Source: Azospirillum oleiclasticum
GTDB lineage: Bacteria; Pseudomonadota; Alphaproteobacteria; Azospirillales; Azospirillaceae
Direction of reading: 5' to 3'
Assembly (NCBI RefSeq): GCF_013423485.1
Contig: NZ_JABFFR010000023.1
Coordinates: 186,001-250,000, forward strand
Length of the DNA: 64,000 nucleotides
Part shown: piece after piece, positions 1-8,762 of the stretch
Layout of the letters: every line of letters begins with the position of its first letter
Position numbering within the stretch: position 1 is the first letter of the stretch
Made by a program: the position numbers and the translations under genes
Notes under the pieces: model-generated
Told to the model about the DNA's origin: nothing
Database searches by the model: none
What the model saw: only the letters and a program-made list of their open reading frames with translations

Positions 1-1716
1 CGCGAGGCCGATCTCCGACCCGGTGGACAGCAGGGTGACGCGCCGCTCCCCGTCCGCCTCGGCCAGCACATAGGCGCCCTTGGCGCTCAGGTTCTCGGCC
101 CTGTGCTCGGTGCGCACGGTCGGCACGTTCTGGCGGGTCAGCGCCAGCAGCGACGGGGCGTCGCGGCGCTCAAGCGCGATCTGCCAGCACTCCGCCGTCT
201 CCACCGCATCCGCCGGGCGCATCACCAGCAGGTTGGGGATGGCGCGCAGGGCCGCCAGATGCTCCACCGGCTGGTGGGTCGGCCCGTCCTCGCCAAGCCC
301 GATGCTGTCGTGCGTCATCACGAAGACGACGCGCTGCTTCATCAGCGCGGCCAGACGGATCGACGGGCGGCAGTAGTCGGCGAACTGCATGAAGGTGCCG
401 CCGTAGGGGATCACGCCCCCGTGCAGCGCCATGCCGTTCATCGTCGCGGCCATGCCGTGCTCGCGCACGCCATAGCGGACGTAGCGCCCGGCGAAGCTGC
501 CGCGGCCCTGCACGTCGGCGCTGTTCTTGGCCTTGGTGTTGTTGGACGGGGTGAGGTCGGCAGAGCCGCCGATCAGTTCGGGGATGCCGGGCACCAGCAC
601 GTCCAGCACGTTGCCCGACGCCACGCGGGTGGCCCAGGAGGGCTTCTCGGCGGAAACCTTCCGCTTGAAGGCGTCGATCAGCTCCGGCAGGGCGCCCGGC
701 ACGGCCTTGTCCATGGCGTCGGCGAAGGCCTTGCGGGCGTGCCCGTCCAGCGCCTCGAACCGCTTGGTCCAGGCGGCGACGGCGTCCGCGCCGCGGCGGC
801 CGGCGGCGCGCCAGGCCGCAAGAACCTCGTCCGGCACCACGAACGCCTCGTGCGGCCAGCCCAGCACCGAGCGGGTGGCGGCCACCTCGTCGGCGCCCAG
901 CGGCGCGCCGTGGGCGTTGTGGCTGTTGGCCTTGTTGGGGGCGCCCTTGCCGATGATGGTGCGGCAGGCGATCAGCGACGGGGTGTGGGTGGCGCGCGCC
1001 GCCTCGATGGCGGCGGCGACCGCCTCCGGATCATGCCCGTCCACCGCCTGCACATCCCAGCCATAGGCGCGGAAGCGCGCCTGGGTGTCGTCGGTGAAGG
1101 ACAGGGTGGTCGGCCCGTCGATGGAGATGCGGTTGTCGTCCCACAGCACGATCAGCCGGCCGAGCTGGAGATGGCCGGCCAGCGAGCACGCCTCGTGGCT
1201 GACGCCCTCCATCAGGTCGCCGTCCGACGCGATGACATAGGTGAAGTGGTTGACGAGGTCGTCACCGAAGCGGGCGTTGGTGATCCGCTCGGCCAGCGCC
1301 ATGCCGACGGCGGTGGAGATGCCCTGACCCAGCGGCCCGGTGGTCATCTCCACGCCGATGCTCGGATCGACCTCCGGATGGCCGGGGGTCAGGCTGTGGA
1401 GCTGACGGAAGCGCTTGATCTGGTCGATCGTCATGCGCTCGTAGCCCAGCAGATGGGCCAGCGCGTAGATCAGCATGGAGCCGTGGCCGGCCGACAGCAC
1501 GAAGCGGTCGCGGTCGTGCCAGCGCGGGGTCGCCGCGTCGAACGTCATGAACCGGGTGAACAGCACCGTGGCGACGTCGGCCATGCCCATCGGCATGCCG
1601 GGATGCCCCGACTTGGCGGCCTCGACGGCGTCCATGGCGAGCACGCGGATGGCGTTGGCCATGGTCGCGAAGGGTACGGCCGGCGGCGTGCCGGCGCTGG
1701 TCGGGGAAGGCGACAT
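1..1716 (-). CDS. tkt: Transketolase, C-terminus cut by the window edge
   Basis: Thiamine-diphosphate enzyme that moves two-carbon units between sugar phosphates in the pentose phosphate and Calvin cycles; cytosolic. The reading frame runs without a stop from an ATG at 1716 to the left edge (572 codons), so roughly the last 90 residues of a typical 660-residue transketolase are missing. Visible hallmarks are GHPGMPMG near residue 40, the TPP-binding DGDLMEG segment near residue 165, and the pyrimidine-domain stretch around VREHGMAATMNGMALHGG. A second in-frame ATG at 1662 is possible but would remove a short N-terminal extension only. No strong Shine-Dalgarno sequence precedes either start. 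The nearest gene in the window is the GH19 enzyme, also on the minus strand, 198 bp upstream of the start. Confidence 0.95.
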   Translation of the reverse strand, partial: MSPSPTSAGTPPAVPFATMANAIRVLAMDAVEAAKSGHPGMPMGMADVATVLFTRFMTFDAATPRWHDRDRFVLSAGHGSMLIYALAHLLGYERMTIDQIKRFRQLHSLTPGHPEVDPSIGVEMTTGPLGQGISTAVGMALAERITNARFGDDLVNHFTYVIASDGDLMEGVSHEACSLAGHLQLGRLIVLWDDNRISIDGPTTLSFTDDTQARFRAYGWDVQAVDGHDPEAVAAAIEAARATHTPSLIACRTIIGKGAPNKANSHNAHGAPLGADEVAATRSVLGWPHEAFVVPDEVLAAWRAAGRRGADAVAAWTKRFEALDGHARKAFADAMDKAVPGALPELIDAFKRKVSAEKPSWATRVASGNVLDVLVPGIPELIGGSADLTPSNNTKAKNSADVQGRGSFAGRYVRYGVREHGMAATMNGMALHGGVIPYGGTFMQFADYCRPSIRLAALMKQRVVFVMTHDSIGLGEDGPTHQPVEHLAALRAIPNLLVMRPADAVETAECWQIALERRDAPSLLALTRQNVPTVRTEHRAENLSAKGAYVLAEADGERRVTLLSTGSEIGLA

Positions 1717-1914
1717 CGGCGGAGGGGTCCTGATCGTTCGGCAACGTGAAAACAGCACCGACGCGGGCGGCCGCGCCGGGTCCCCGCCGGATGGCGCACC
1801 ATGCAGAACCGGTGCGCCCAGGTCAACCGGCTGTTTGGGCAGACCCGGCCCCCGCCGATGGGGTGGGTGGGGGAGGGGTGTGCGGCGCGGACGCTTCCCA
1901 TCCAGCGCAACACG

Positions 1915-2595
1915 TCACCCCGCCGGCGGGTAGCTCTTCAGCGCGTCCTCCACCTTTGCCAGCCACGCCTCGCGGTCGGCAAGCCCGTTGGTGCCGCCGT
2001 TGATCAGCTTGGTGACCTTGGTGAAGTCGCCGGCGTCGCAGGACGGGTTGATGGTCTTCCACTTCCAGAAGGCGCAGGCCACGGTCAGCGCGTGCTGCGG
2101 GTCGGACGCCATGTCCGGGTTGTTCTCCAGGTCCAGCCCGCAATAGCCGCCCAGCGTGCGGTAGGCGTCGCGCCCGGTGATCTGGATGTAGCCGCGCCCG
2201 CGGAAGCGCCAGCCGTCGCCGCTCGCCTCGTTGCCGTTGCCCATGCGGTCGGCGTAGCAGTTGTTGGCGATCGCCTCCGGCTTCCGGTTCAGGGTGTTGG
2301 CGACGTCGTTCGGCACATATTTGCCGTTGGCGTCCTTCTTGTAGCCGCTGCCCTCCTTCACCGCGTAGCGGCTGGGCCAGGTGGCCGCCAGCCCCTGCGC
2401 GCTGTAGTTCAGGTTCTCGGTGAAGATGGTCAGCCCACCCGATTCGTGGCCGATCTGCGCCAGGAAGTAGGACAGCCGGTTGGTTCCGTAGGTGATCGCG
2501 AAGGACGAGAACACCGCATCGCCGTTCGCGGCGATGGCGTCGATGTGGCTGGAAGGTGCCTTGGGGTAGAGGGTGGTAAGCAGCGTCCGGTTCAC
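1915..2595 (-). CDS. GH19-type chitinase / endolysin-like muramidase
   Basis: Predicted glycoside hydrolase of the GH19 (chitinase/lysozyme-like) fold, 226 residues from a GTG at 2595. The family signature is clear: FLAQIGHESGG carries the catalytic Glu, followed by FTENLNYSAQGL, then WRFRGRGYIQITGRDAY and the substrate-cleft segment KLINGGTNGL. No signal peptide is visible, which suits a phage- or bacteriocin-type lysin or a protein released by other means. The frame stays open further upstream to a TTG at 2691, but the GTG has GGAG seven bases before it and starts close to the first conserved residues. It stands alone, with gaps of about 200 bp on both sides. Whether the substrate is peptidoglycan or chitin cannot be decided from sequence alone. 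Confidence 0.82.
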   Translation of the reverse strand: MNRTLLTTLYPKAPSSHIDAIAANGDAVFSSFAITYGTNRLSYFLAQIGHESGGLTIFTENLNYSAQGLAATWPSRYAVKEGSGYKKDANGKYVPNDVANTLNRKPEAIANNCYADRMGNGNEASGDGWRFRGRGYIQITGRDAYRTLGGYCGLDLENNPDMASDPQHALTVACAFWKWKTINPSCDAGDFTKVTKLINGGTNGLADREAWLAKVEDALKSYPPAG

Positions 2596-2811
2596 CGCGT
2601 CGCTCCATGGCTTTTCATCGCGGGAACATCCCACGAAGATCACCCGCGGACGATAGTGGCGCAATCGAAGAATCTCAAACTGATTGCACAACTTTTCAGA
2701 GGTGCGCGGCGCCCTGTCATCCCTCTTTCCCGTTGACGCGCGCGCCGGCTTCGCCCACCTCTAGGGGATGTTTTTTGTGCAATTGCGAACGCACCGGGCC
2801 GGATTCGCCGC

Positions 2812-3036
2812 ATGGACACCTTGAGAGCCGCGCTGCAACGACTGGAGCGGGCGGTCGGCCGCCTGGAACACGCGGCCGTCGGCCAGACGGGCCGGGCCGT
2901 GGCGCGGACGCGCGAGCTCGGCGATCAGGTGCGCGAGGCGCGCACGGCCGAGGCGCTGGCCGTGGCGAACGCGGAGGAGATGTCGCGCCGGCTGGAATCC
3001 GCCATCGGCCGGCTGGAAGCGGTGCTGGAGAGCTGA
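2812..3036 (+). CDS. Small coiled-coil protein upstream of zapA (DUF4164-like)
   Basis: A 74-residue protein rich in Ala, Arg, Glu and Leu, with heptad spacing over most of its length (LRAALQRLERAVGRLEH, then a second helix ending MSRRLESAIGRLEAVLES). It has no signal peptide or membrane segment. The stop is five bases from the ATG of zapA, so the two genes are surely co-transcribed. Similar small coiled-coil proteins are common just before zapA in alphaproteobacteria, so a role alongside ZapA at the division site is a reasonable inference; no enzymatic motif is present. Confidence 0.8.
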   Translation: MDTLRAALQRLERAVGRLEHAAVGQTGRAVARTRELGDQVREARTAEALAVANAEEMSRRLESAIGRLEAVLES

Positions 3037-3040
3037 TGCC

Positions 3041-3385
3041 ATGGCGACGGTGGAAGTCGAGGTCAACGGACGCCCCTATCTGCTGGCCTGCGAGGACGGG
3101 CAGGAGAGCCGTCTGCGCGAGCTGGCCGCCTACGTCGATCACCGGCTGAAGGGCCTGACCGGCGGCGGGCGCAGCGGGGCGGAGGCGCAGATGCTGGTGA
3201 TCACCTGTCTGGTGCTGGCGGACGAGCTGCAGGACGTGATCGCCGGCCGCGACGTGCTGGCCGGCCGCGGTCTGGTCGCCCATCACCCCGGCCTCGCCCC
3301 GGAGGAGGCGGAGGATCTCACCGCCTCGGTCAACGATCTGGCCGAACGCATCGAAGAGGTTGCGGCGCGGCTCGAGCGCGCTTAG
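3041..3385 (+). CDS. zapA: Cell division protein ZapA
   Basis: ZapA binds FtsZ and promotes bundling of protofilaments at the Z ring. The 114-residue product has the usual plan: an N-terminal beta-rich head (VEVEVNGRPYLLACEDGQE) and a helical first half containing LRELAAYVDHRL, then a long C-terminal helix for dimer/tetramer formation (LTASVNDLAERIEEVAARLE). Length and order match the family. It follows a small coiled-coil gene at five bases and is followed directly by a 6S RNA and fthC, a conserved neighbourhood in many proteobacteria, which supports the assignment. Confidence 0.9.
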   Translation: MATVEVEVNGRPYLLACEDGQESRLRELAAYVDHRLKGLTGGGRSGAEAQMLVITCLVLADELQDVIAGRDVLAGRGLVAHHPGLAPEEAEDLTASVNDLAERIEEVAARLERA

Positions 3386-3394
3386 CTTACGAAC

Positions 3395-3530
3395 AGGAAG
3401 GCTGCTGCCTGGTGCGTCAGGCCGCATTATCCCCAGGGCCGTAACCCTACCTCTCGGGAGCTGTCCCTACCGGGGTCGTGGCCCCGGTACACGGCGCCCA
3501 CCTGCGTAAGCAGGCCATGGAGGATAGGCA
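3395..3530 (+). ncRNA. ssrS: 6S RNA
   Basis: The 146-bp gap between zapA and fthC is where 6S RNA lies in many proteobacteria. The sequence fits: outer strands GGCTGCT (near 3400) and AGCAGGCC (near 3509) can pair with a single bulge, an open central region lies between them, and a perfect 8-bp apical hairpin TACCGGGG/CCCCGGTA spans 3468-3489. 6S RNA mimics an open promoter and sequesters housekeeping-sigma RNA polymerase in stationary phase. The ends given are approximate. A covariance-model search was not possible here. Confidence 0.78.
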
Positions 3531-3531
3531 C

Positions 3532-4152
3532 ATGGCCAACGGCCGAGGCGGCACCTTCCAACCCATTCCCGATATCGCCTCCCCAATCGACGATCCGGCC
3601 GCCGCCAAGGCGGCGCTGCGCACCCGTATGAAGGTGGTTCGCGACGGGCTTGCCGATCCCCGGGCCGCCAAGGCGCTGCACGACCGGCTGCTGGGGGTGG
3701 TGCCGCTGCCGCCGGGGCCGGTGGCCGGCTACTGGCCGCTGGGCTCGGAACTCGACGTGCTGCCGCTGCTGCGCCGGCTCCATGGGGAGGGACGTGCGGT
3801 TGCGCTGCCGGTGAGCGGGCCGCGCGGCACGCCGCTGGTCTTCCGCTCCTGGGAGCCGGACTGCCAGATGGCCAAGGGCCGCTACGGCATCGCGGAGTGC
3901 GGGGAGGACCGGCCGGTGGTGGTGCCGGCGGTGCTGCTGGTGCCGATGCTGGCCTTCGACCGGGCCGGGCACCGGCTGGGCTACGGGGCCGGCTATTACG
4001 ACCGCACGCTGGCCGAATTGCGGGCGCGCGGGCCGGTGCTGGCGGTGGGCGTCGCCTACGCCGGGCAGGAGGTGGAGGCGGTGCCCCGCGGCGGTTATGA
4101 CGAGCCGCTGGACTGGATCGTGACGGAGCGCGAGGCGCTCAGACTGGCATGA
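3532..4152 (+). CDS. fthC: 5-formyltetrahydrofolate cyclo-ligase
   Basis: Converts 5-formyl-THF to 5,10-methenyl-THF with ATP hydrolysis, returning the stored folate to one-carbon metabolism. The product is 206 residues from the ATG at 3532, which has GGAGG eight bases upstream; the frame is open back to a GTG at 3478, but that lies inside the 6S RNA hairpin. Family features are the N-terminal substrate and ATP segment AAKAALRTRMKVVRDGL and the C-terminal ATP/Mg signature LAFDRAGHRLGYGAGYYDR. It sits between 6S RNA and the ymdB-type gene, which follows after 16 bp, probably as one transcript. The 6S RNA - fthC order is widely conserved. Confidence 0.93.
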   Translation: MANGRGGTFQPIPDIASPIDDPAAAKAALRTRMKVVRDGLADPRAAKALHDRLLGVVPLPPGPVAGYWPLGSELDVLPLLRRLHGEGRAVALPVSGPRGTPLVFRSWEPDCQMAKGRYGIAECGEDRPVVVPAVLLVPMLAFDRAGHRLGYGAGYYDRTLAELRARGPVLAVGVAYAGQEVEAVPRGGYDEPLDWIVTEREALRLA

Positions 4153-4168
4153 GGACGAAGGGCGGGCG

Positions 4169-4993
4169 ATGAGGATTCTGTTTCTGGGCGATGTGGTGGG
4201 GCGCACCGGGCGAGACGGCGTGCTGGCGGCGCTGCCGGTGCTGCGCGAGCGGCTGGACCCCGACATCACCGTCGTGAACGGCGAGAACTCCGCCGGCGGC
4301 TTCGGCATCACCATGAAGATCGCCGACGAGTTCTTCGCCGCCGGCGTCGATGTCATCACCACCGGCAACCATGTCTGGGACCAGAAGGAGCTGGTGGGGC
4401 AGATCGACCAGCAGCCCCGGCTGCTGCGCCCGCTCAACTATCCGGAGGGCACGCCCGGCTGCGGCTTCGTGCTGCTCCAGACCCGCGGGCAGCGCGCGGT
4501 GCTGGTGGTCAACGTCATGTGCCGGCTGTTCATGGACGCGCTGGACGATCCCTTCGCCGGGATGGAGCGGGTGCTGCGCGCGCACCGGCTGGGCCCCGGC
4601 GGCGTCTCCGCCATCATCGTCGATGTGCACGGCGAGGCGACCAGCGAGAAGATGATCATGGGCCACACGCTGGACGGCCGCGCCAGCCTCGTGGTCGGCA
4701 CCCACAGCCACGTGCCCACCGCCGACCACCAGATCCTGCCGGGCGGCACCGCCTATCTGTCGGACGCCGGCATGTGCGGCGACTACGACAGCGCCATCGG
4801 CATGAAGAAGGAGGTCGCGGCGGCCAAGCTCATCCGCAAGCTGCCGACCGAACGGCTTTCCCCCGCCGAGGGGCCGGCCACCGTCTGCGGCGTCTATGTG
4901 GAAACCGACGACCGCACCGGACTGGCGCTCCGCGTGGAGCCGGTGCGGCTCGGTGGGCGGCTCAGCCAGCATCTGCCGATGCGGGGTGGGTGA
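4169..4993 (+). CDS. YmdB-type metallophosphoesterase (TIGR00282 family)
   Basis: 274-residue member of the YmdB/TIGR00282 calcineurin-like phosphoesterase family. Metal-ligand motifs are in place: LFLGDVVGRTGRDG at the N-terminus, NGENSAGGFGIT, TTGNHVWDQKE, VDVHGEATSEK and GTHSHVPTADHQILPGGTAY. In Bacillus the homologue YmdB hydrolyses 2',3'-cyclic nucleotides and affects biofilm and motility decisions; whether the alphaproteobacterial protein does the same is unproven. The ATG is 16 bp after fthC with a GGGCGGG-type leader, so it is probably co-transcribed. It is convergent with the oligomer hydrolase, only six bases between the stops. Confidence 0.9.
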   Translation: MRILFLGDVVGRTGRDGVLAALPVLRERLDPDITVVNGENSAGGFGITMKIADEFFAAGVDVITTGNHVWDQKELVGQIDQQPRLLRPLNYPEGTPGCGFVLLQTRGQRAVLVVNVMCRLFMDALDDPFAGMERVLRAHRLGPGGVSAIIVDVHGEATSEKMIMGHTLDGRASLVVGTHSHVPTADHQILPGGTAYLSDAGMCGDYDSAIGMKKEVAAAKLIRKLPTERLSPAEGPATVCGVYVETDDRTGLALRVEPVRLGGRLSQHLPMRGG

Positions 4994-4999
4994 GGTCGC

Positions 5000-7120
5000 C
5001 TAACGCGGCACCGACAGTCCCGTCTTGTCCGCGGTGATGGCGTCGGCCGCGGCGGGTTGCGCGGTTATCGGCGGCAGGAAGGTTGTGAAATTCTCCGTGG
5101 TCAGCGCGGTCGCCCCGCGGGGCGTCGTGCGCACGACCTGGGACGGCGGCAGCGGGGTGCCGTCGCGCAGATGCGCCAGCATGGCGTCGAGGGCTCGTGC
5201 GTAATAATGCTGGATCGGCAGATAGGCCGGCCCGCCGTCGCGTTTGAAGGCGGGGATCAGCGACTCGAAATGCTGGGTGTTGGTCACCTCGATGTAGGAC
5301 AGGCGGCTCCGCGGCCCCTCCACCAGCGCGTTGAGCGCGCTGTAGGCGCGGCCGGCGTGGTTGGGGTGGATCACCTGATCGTCGCGGGCGGCGACCAGCA
5401 GCGCCGGCAGCCCGTGCAGGTCGCCGCCGGAGGTCACCTCCGCCATGCCCTGCCGCACCCGGCGGCCAGCGTCGCCCTGGCCGCGACCGTCCTGGCCGCC
5501 GCCTTCGCCCGTCACCAGCGCGCGCCAGCACAGCGCCGAGTCGAGGTTGAGGTCGGCCCGCCCGGTGCTGCGCGACACCGCCATCGGCTCGGCGACGGGG
5601 CCGTTCTCCGCACGGTCGGCGATCACCGCGATGCCGCCGGAGGGTGGGAGGATGTTGCCCGCCGCAAACAGCAGCGCCGCCGCGGCACCGGGCAGCGGCG
5701 CCGGACGGCCGTCGGGGCCGGTGGCGGCGAAGCTGGTGCCGCAGGGGTTCTCCTGCACCAGGAAGCGGCCGTAGCCCTGCGGGTAGGTGCCGATGATCTG
5801 CCGGTAGCCGCCGGCCCAGGCCATGAAGGGCAGGGTGAACAGGCTCTCCCGCAGCACGCCGTGCGCGGTGATCCGCTCCAACGCCTCCGCCGCCTGCGCG
5901 GCGGTGTCGGTGGCGGTCAGCAGGCCCTTGTCCTTCAGCGAGGCGCAGCGGTTGGCGCGCAGCGTCTGGCCGGCGCCGCCGCCGTTCGGCTCACGGTCCT
6001 GGAAGGGCGCGCCGGCCAGCGCCGGGGCCAGCGCCGCGCAGTCGGCGTAGAGCGCGAGCTGCGTGTAGTAGTCGATGAAGTGCCGGCCGGGGTCGGTGAC
6101 CGGTTCGCCCCCGTAACGGATCACCATGCCGTCGCGCGGCGCGGGGATCACGTTGGGGATCACGGTCACCACCGCGTCGATCAGCCCGTCGCGGTCGGTC
6201 TCCGCCGCCTGGATGGCGGCACCGCCGCCGTTGGACACGCCGGCGGCGATCACCAGGGTGTTGGCGGGTGTGATGCTTTCCGTTCCGGTGCCGAGATGGT
6301 CGTTGAGCGCCCACAGCCCGGCGCGTATCGCCTGGAGCGTGTAGAAACCCCAGCGGCTGTCGACGTTCTTCCCGGAATGGGCCTGTTTGTAGGCCAGCCG
6401 GTCCGGGTTGGCATCGATCCAGGCGGCGAGCCCGTCGCGGTCCGGCGCGCGGAAATTGGGCGCCTCCGCCCCGTTCGCCGGGCGCAGACGCCCCAAACGG
6501 TCGTAGACGGTGCCGCGTGTCAGATCGTGGTAGGCGTTGCCGGTGCCCTTGTCGGTGTGGGCGATGGCGCAGCGGTTGCGGAAGGCCCATTCCGCCGTCG
6601 TACCGACCGCACCGTAGACGTTGCGCGACCCGGACGAGGGCCCGGTGACAAGGCAGGGACGCTGCCGGTCGAAGTCGGCTGGGATCTGCACCAGCACCGT
6701 CTGCAGGCCGCCGCCCGCGCCGTCATCGGTCTGCATCAGGTATTCGCGTCCGGCGACCAGCCCCTTGCCGCCGCGATCGGTGTAGCCCGGCCCCAGGTTC
6801 GGTCCGAACAGCACCGTCCAGCCGCCGCCGGGCGAGGTGTCGATCAGCCCGCGCCACGCGTTATGGACGGCGCGGCGGCGCAGCTCGTCGGGGGTCGGGG
6901 CGGCGGGGTCGGCGATCGTGGGCAGGGTCGCCGACGCGATGCCCTCCGCCCCCAAACCCGCGGTCAGCAGGTCGTCGGTGACGCCGTCCAGATCGCGCAC
7001 CACCACGCTGCCCGGCACCACGAAGCCCGGTGGCGGGACCGCGGCACCGGCGCCGGCGTCCAGCAACAATCCGATCACACCGGCCGCACCGGCCACCATC
7101 ACCCGCCGCATGCTCCCCAT
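5000..7120 (-). CDS. D-(-)-3-hydroxybutyrate oligomer hydrolase, exported
   Basis: Predicted 706-residue hydrolase that cleaves 3-hydroxybutyrate dimers and oligomers produced when poly(3-hydroxybutyrate) is degraded. It begins with Arg residues and a hydrophobic stretch (VMVAGAAGVIGLLLDAGAGA) that looks like a signal peptide, so it is likely exported. The nucleophile sits in GVSNGGG, Ser at about residue 296, a lipase-box variant typical of the 3HBOH family (Pfam 3HBOH). The C-terminal half contains LLVAARDDQVIHPNHAGRAY, a plausible site for the catalytic Asp/His pair. Length agrees with the family (about 700). It is isolated: convergent with the ymdB-type gene and about 90 bp from the anti-sigma ATPase gene. 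The start at 7120 lacks a convincing ribosome site; ATG 7111 is an alternative. Confidence 0.88.
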   Translation of the reverse strand: MGSMRRVMVAGAAGVIGLLLDAGAGAAVPPPGFVVPGSVVVRDLDGVTDDLLTAGLGAEGIASATLPTIADPAAPTPDELRRRAVHNAWRGLIDTSPGGGWTVLFGPNLGPGYTDRGGKGLVAGREYLMQTDDGAGGGLQTVLVQIPADFDRQRPCLVTGPSSGSRNVYGAVGTTAEWAFRNRCAIAHTDKGTGNAYHDLTRGTVYDRLGRLRPANGAEAPNFRAPDRDGLAAWIDANPDRLAYKQAHSGKNVDSRWGFYTLQAIRAGLWALNDHLGTGTESITPANTLVIAAGVSNGGGAAIQAAETDRDGLIDAVVTVIPNVIPAPRDGMVIRYGGEPVTDPGRHFIDYYTQLALYADCAALAPALAGAPFQDREPNGGGAGQTLRANRCASLKDKGLLTATDTAAQAAEALERITAHGVLRESLFTLPFMAWAGGYRQIIGTYPQGYGRFLVQENPCGTSFAATGPDGRPAPLPGAAAALLFAAGNILPPSGGIAVIADRAENGPVAEPMAVSRSTGRADLNLDSALCWRALVTGEGGGQDGRGQGDAGRRVRQGMAEVTSGGDLHGLPALLVAARDDQVIHPNHAGRAYSALNALVEGPRSRLSYIEVTNTQHFESLIPAFKRDGGPAYLPIQHYYARALDAMLAHLRDGTPLPPSQVVRTTPRGATALTTENFTTFLPPITAQPAAADAITADKTGLSVPR

Positions 7121-7209
7121 CCCCCGTGTTGTTCTTGTCCGCTCCGCCGACAGTACGCCAAACGTACATGCGGAAGGTCAAGCGGGCGTGCGGGGTGGAG
7201 AGGGCCGCC

Positions 7210-7635
7210 TCAGCCGGTGGCGCGCTTGATGAGGAACACGTGGTTGTGGTCGCCGCGCCGTTCGTAGCGGACGTCGTCCATCATCGACTTCACGAAATGG
7301 ATGCCCAGCCCGCCGATGGGGCGGTCGTCGACACCGCCTTCCAGCACCGGCGGCCGTGCGTCGTTGAAGGGGTCGAAGGCGGGGCCGTCGTCCTCGATCA
7401 CCGCGGTCACAAGCCGGTCGCCGTCCAGCGTCACCCGCACGGCGATCTCATGTTCGGTACCCGGCTCGAACGCGTAGGAGATGACGTTGGTCAGCAGCTC
7501 GTCGAGGGCCAGGTTGAAGTTGAAGGCCAGCGTCGGCGGCAGGTCGTGACCATCGAAGAATTCTTCGATCGTTTCCGCCAGACGCGGGATTTCCTCCAGA
7601 TCGTTTCGCAGTTTGAGGTCGAGCGCGTCGGTCAT
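7210..7635 (-). CDS. RsbW/SpoIIAB-like anti-sigma factor ATPase
   Basis: A 141-residue stand-alone GHKL (HATPase_c_2) domain. The N-box is FNFNLALDELLTNVISYAF, the G1 box VIEDDGPAFDP and the G2 box GGLGIHFVKSMMDDVRYE. Such proteins are serine kinases or anti-sigma factors in partner-switching circuits, where a PP2C phosphatase and a STAS antagonist control them. No STAS gene or sigma factor lies beside it, so the partner must be elsewhere; a SpoIIE-type phosphatase response regulator is encoded at 27968-29170. The ATG at 7635 was chosen because the 300 bases further upstream in the open frame have no protein-like composition. Confidence 0.87.
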   Translation of the reverse strand: MTDALDLKLRNDLEEIPRLAETIEEFFDGHDLPPTLAFNFNLALDELLTNVISYAFEPGTEHEIAVRVTLDGDRLVTAVIEDDGPAFDPFNDARPPVLEGGVDDRPIGGLGIHFVKSMMDDVRYERRGDHNHVFLIKRATG

Positions 7636-7931
7636 CGGCCGCCGGTGGTTGCGTGTGCCGCCATCCGCCGGTACCCGGCGGCCGCCAGGAGGATGCCGGG
7701 CGTATCCTGACGGTCCCGATTGTAGGGGAGCGAACGCAGCAGCGGCAACGGGAATCTCCCCGATGAAACCGTGCTCCGGACCTCCGGTTGTCATGCGGTG
7801 CGGATCCCCAGGAGGTCGCTGGCAGAGCAGGGTCGGACCGGTCCAAGCGTGACCTGCGCTGTTTTGCCGCAGGGCCTGTCGCCGCGGCGATCCTCCGCAA
7901 GGGATCGGCGGAGGGCGTACGGCGTGCCGGC

Positions 7932-8546
7932 TCAATCGCGGGGCGGCAGCGACTTCCGAGACCGATAGATGTCCGCCGGATCCCAGACCGCGCCATGCCG
8001 ACGGCGCGGTTTGCGCCTGGACGGCGGCACGATGTCCCCGAGCGTCGAGACCCCATCGGGGGTGGAGCGGGCGGCGACCAGAACCGTGTCGGCCGACTCG
8101 TCACCTTCACGCGGGTCGGAGAGATGGGGCGAAAGCGACGCAAGCAATGAGAGAATTTCATCCGAGATGGCCGGCGGTGCGTTACGCCACAACCTCAGCA
8201 AACGTGCATCGCGACGGCTTATCCCCGTTCCGCCCTCGACCGACCGGGCCCGTCCGTCCGTCGGCGCAACGTTACTTTGCATATCCCGGTAGTTGTCGAA
8301 GAAAAAGCTGACCGGAACATCGAGCACTTGACTCAAACGATAGAGAGTTCCCGCGGAAATCCGGTTCGACCCCCGCTCGTACTTCTGCACCTGTTGGAAC
8401 GTCAAGCCAATCGCTTCGCCGAGACGCTCCTGGCTCATGCCGAGAAGAGTTCGGCGCATGCGGACTCGCTGGCCCACATGAGCGTCGACCGACCATGATT
8501 CCGGCGACCCCCGGCGACCTCTCTTGCGTGCGACCGTTTCGCTCAT
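7932..8546 (-). CDS. XRE-family helix-turn-helix transcriptional regulator
   Basis: 204-residue DNA-binding protein. A basic N-terminal tail (VARKRGRRGSPE) precedes a cro/C1-type HTH at about residues 24-80: VGQRVRMRRTLLGMSQERLG, then IGLTFQQVQKYERGSNRISAG and LYRLSQVLDVPVSFFF. The remaining 110 residues carry a short helical segment (ISRRDARLLRLWRNAPP and IL.SLLASLSP) and a basic tail with no known domain. This architecture is common for alphaproteobacterial regulators of stress and surface functions. The AT-richer stretch just upstream (about 8580-8630) probably holds its promoter. Targets are unknown. Confidence 0.9.
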   Translation of the reverse strand: MSETVARKRGRRGSPESWSVDAHVGQRVRMRRTLLGMSQERLGEAIGLTFQQVQKYERGSNRISAGTLYRLSQVLDVPVSFFFDNYRDMQSNVAPTDGRARSVEGGTGISRRDARLLRLWRNAPPAISDEILSLLASLSPHLSDPREGDESADTVLVAARSTPDGVSTLGDIVPPSRRKPRRRHGAVWDPADIYRSRKSLPPRD

Positions 8547-8762
8547 GTGATGGCCATCCTATGCTTGTAGAGGTGCGCACAGGTCTATTAACATTTCCGC
8601 GCATTCTTTACACACATCTAGTCCATGTTCAAGACCAATCGCGCCATATCCTTGGCGGTGGTCCGGACACCGCCGGGGTGTGGTTGCACGGAGGTTGGCG
8701 TGCGCCGATTGCGCCTGTAGAAGGAATGATCTGCCCCGCACCACACGCGCCGGAGGGAACCC

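Noticed and set aside
103..1749. 548-codon open frame opposite transketolase
   Set aside because: Arg/Gly/His-rich translation without motifs; the minus-strand frame is clearly transketolase, so this is a GC-bias shadow.
2596..2691. N-terminal extension of the GH19 enzyme from TTG 2691
   Set aside because: Rare start codon, no family similarity in the added 32 residues, and the GTG at 2595 has a good GGAG.
3478..3531. Longer fthC from GTG 3478
   Set aside because: Lies in the 6S RNA apical hairpin; ATG 3532 has GGAGG at correct spacing.
5057..7267. 736-codon open frame opposite the 3HB-oligomer hydrolase
   Set aside because: No domain or hydrophobic pattern, and it mirrors the third-position GC of the real gene.
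7636..7931. N-terminal extension of the anti-sigma ATPase toward 7935
   Set aside because: Pro/Gly/Arg-rich with no STAS or other partner domain; probably untranslated intergenic DNA.
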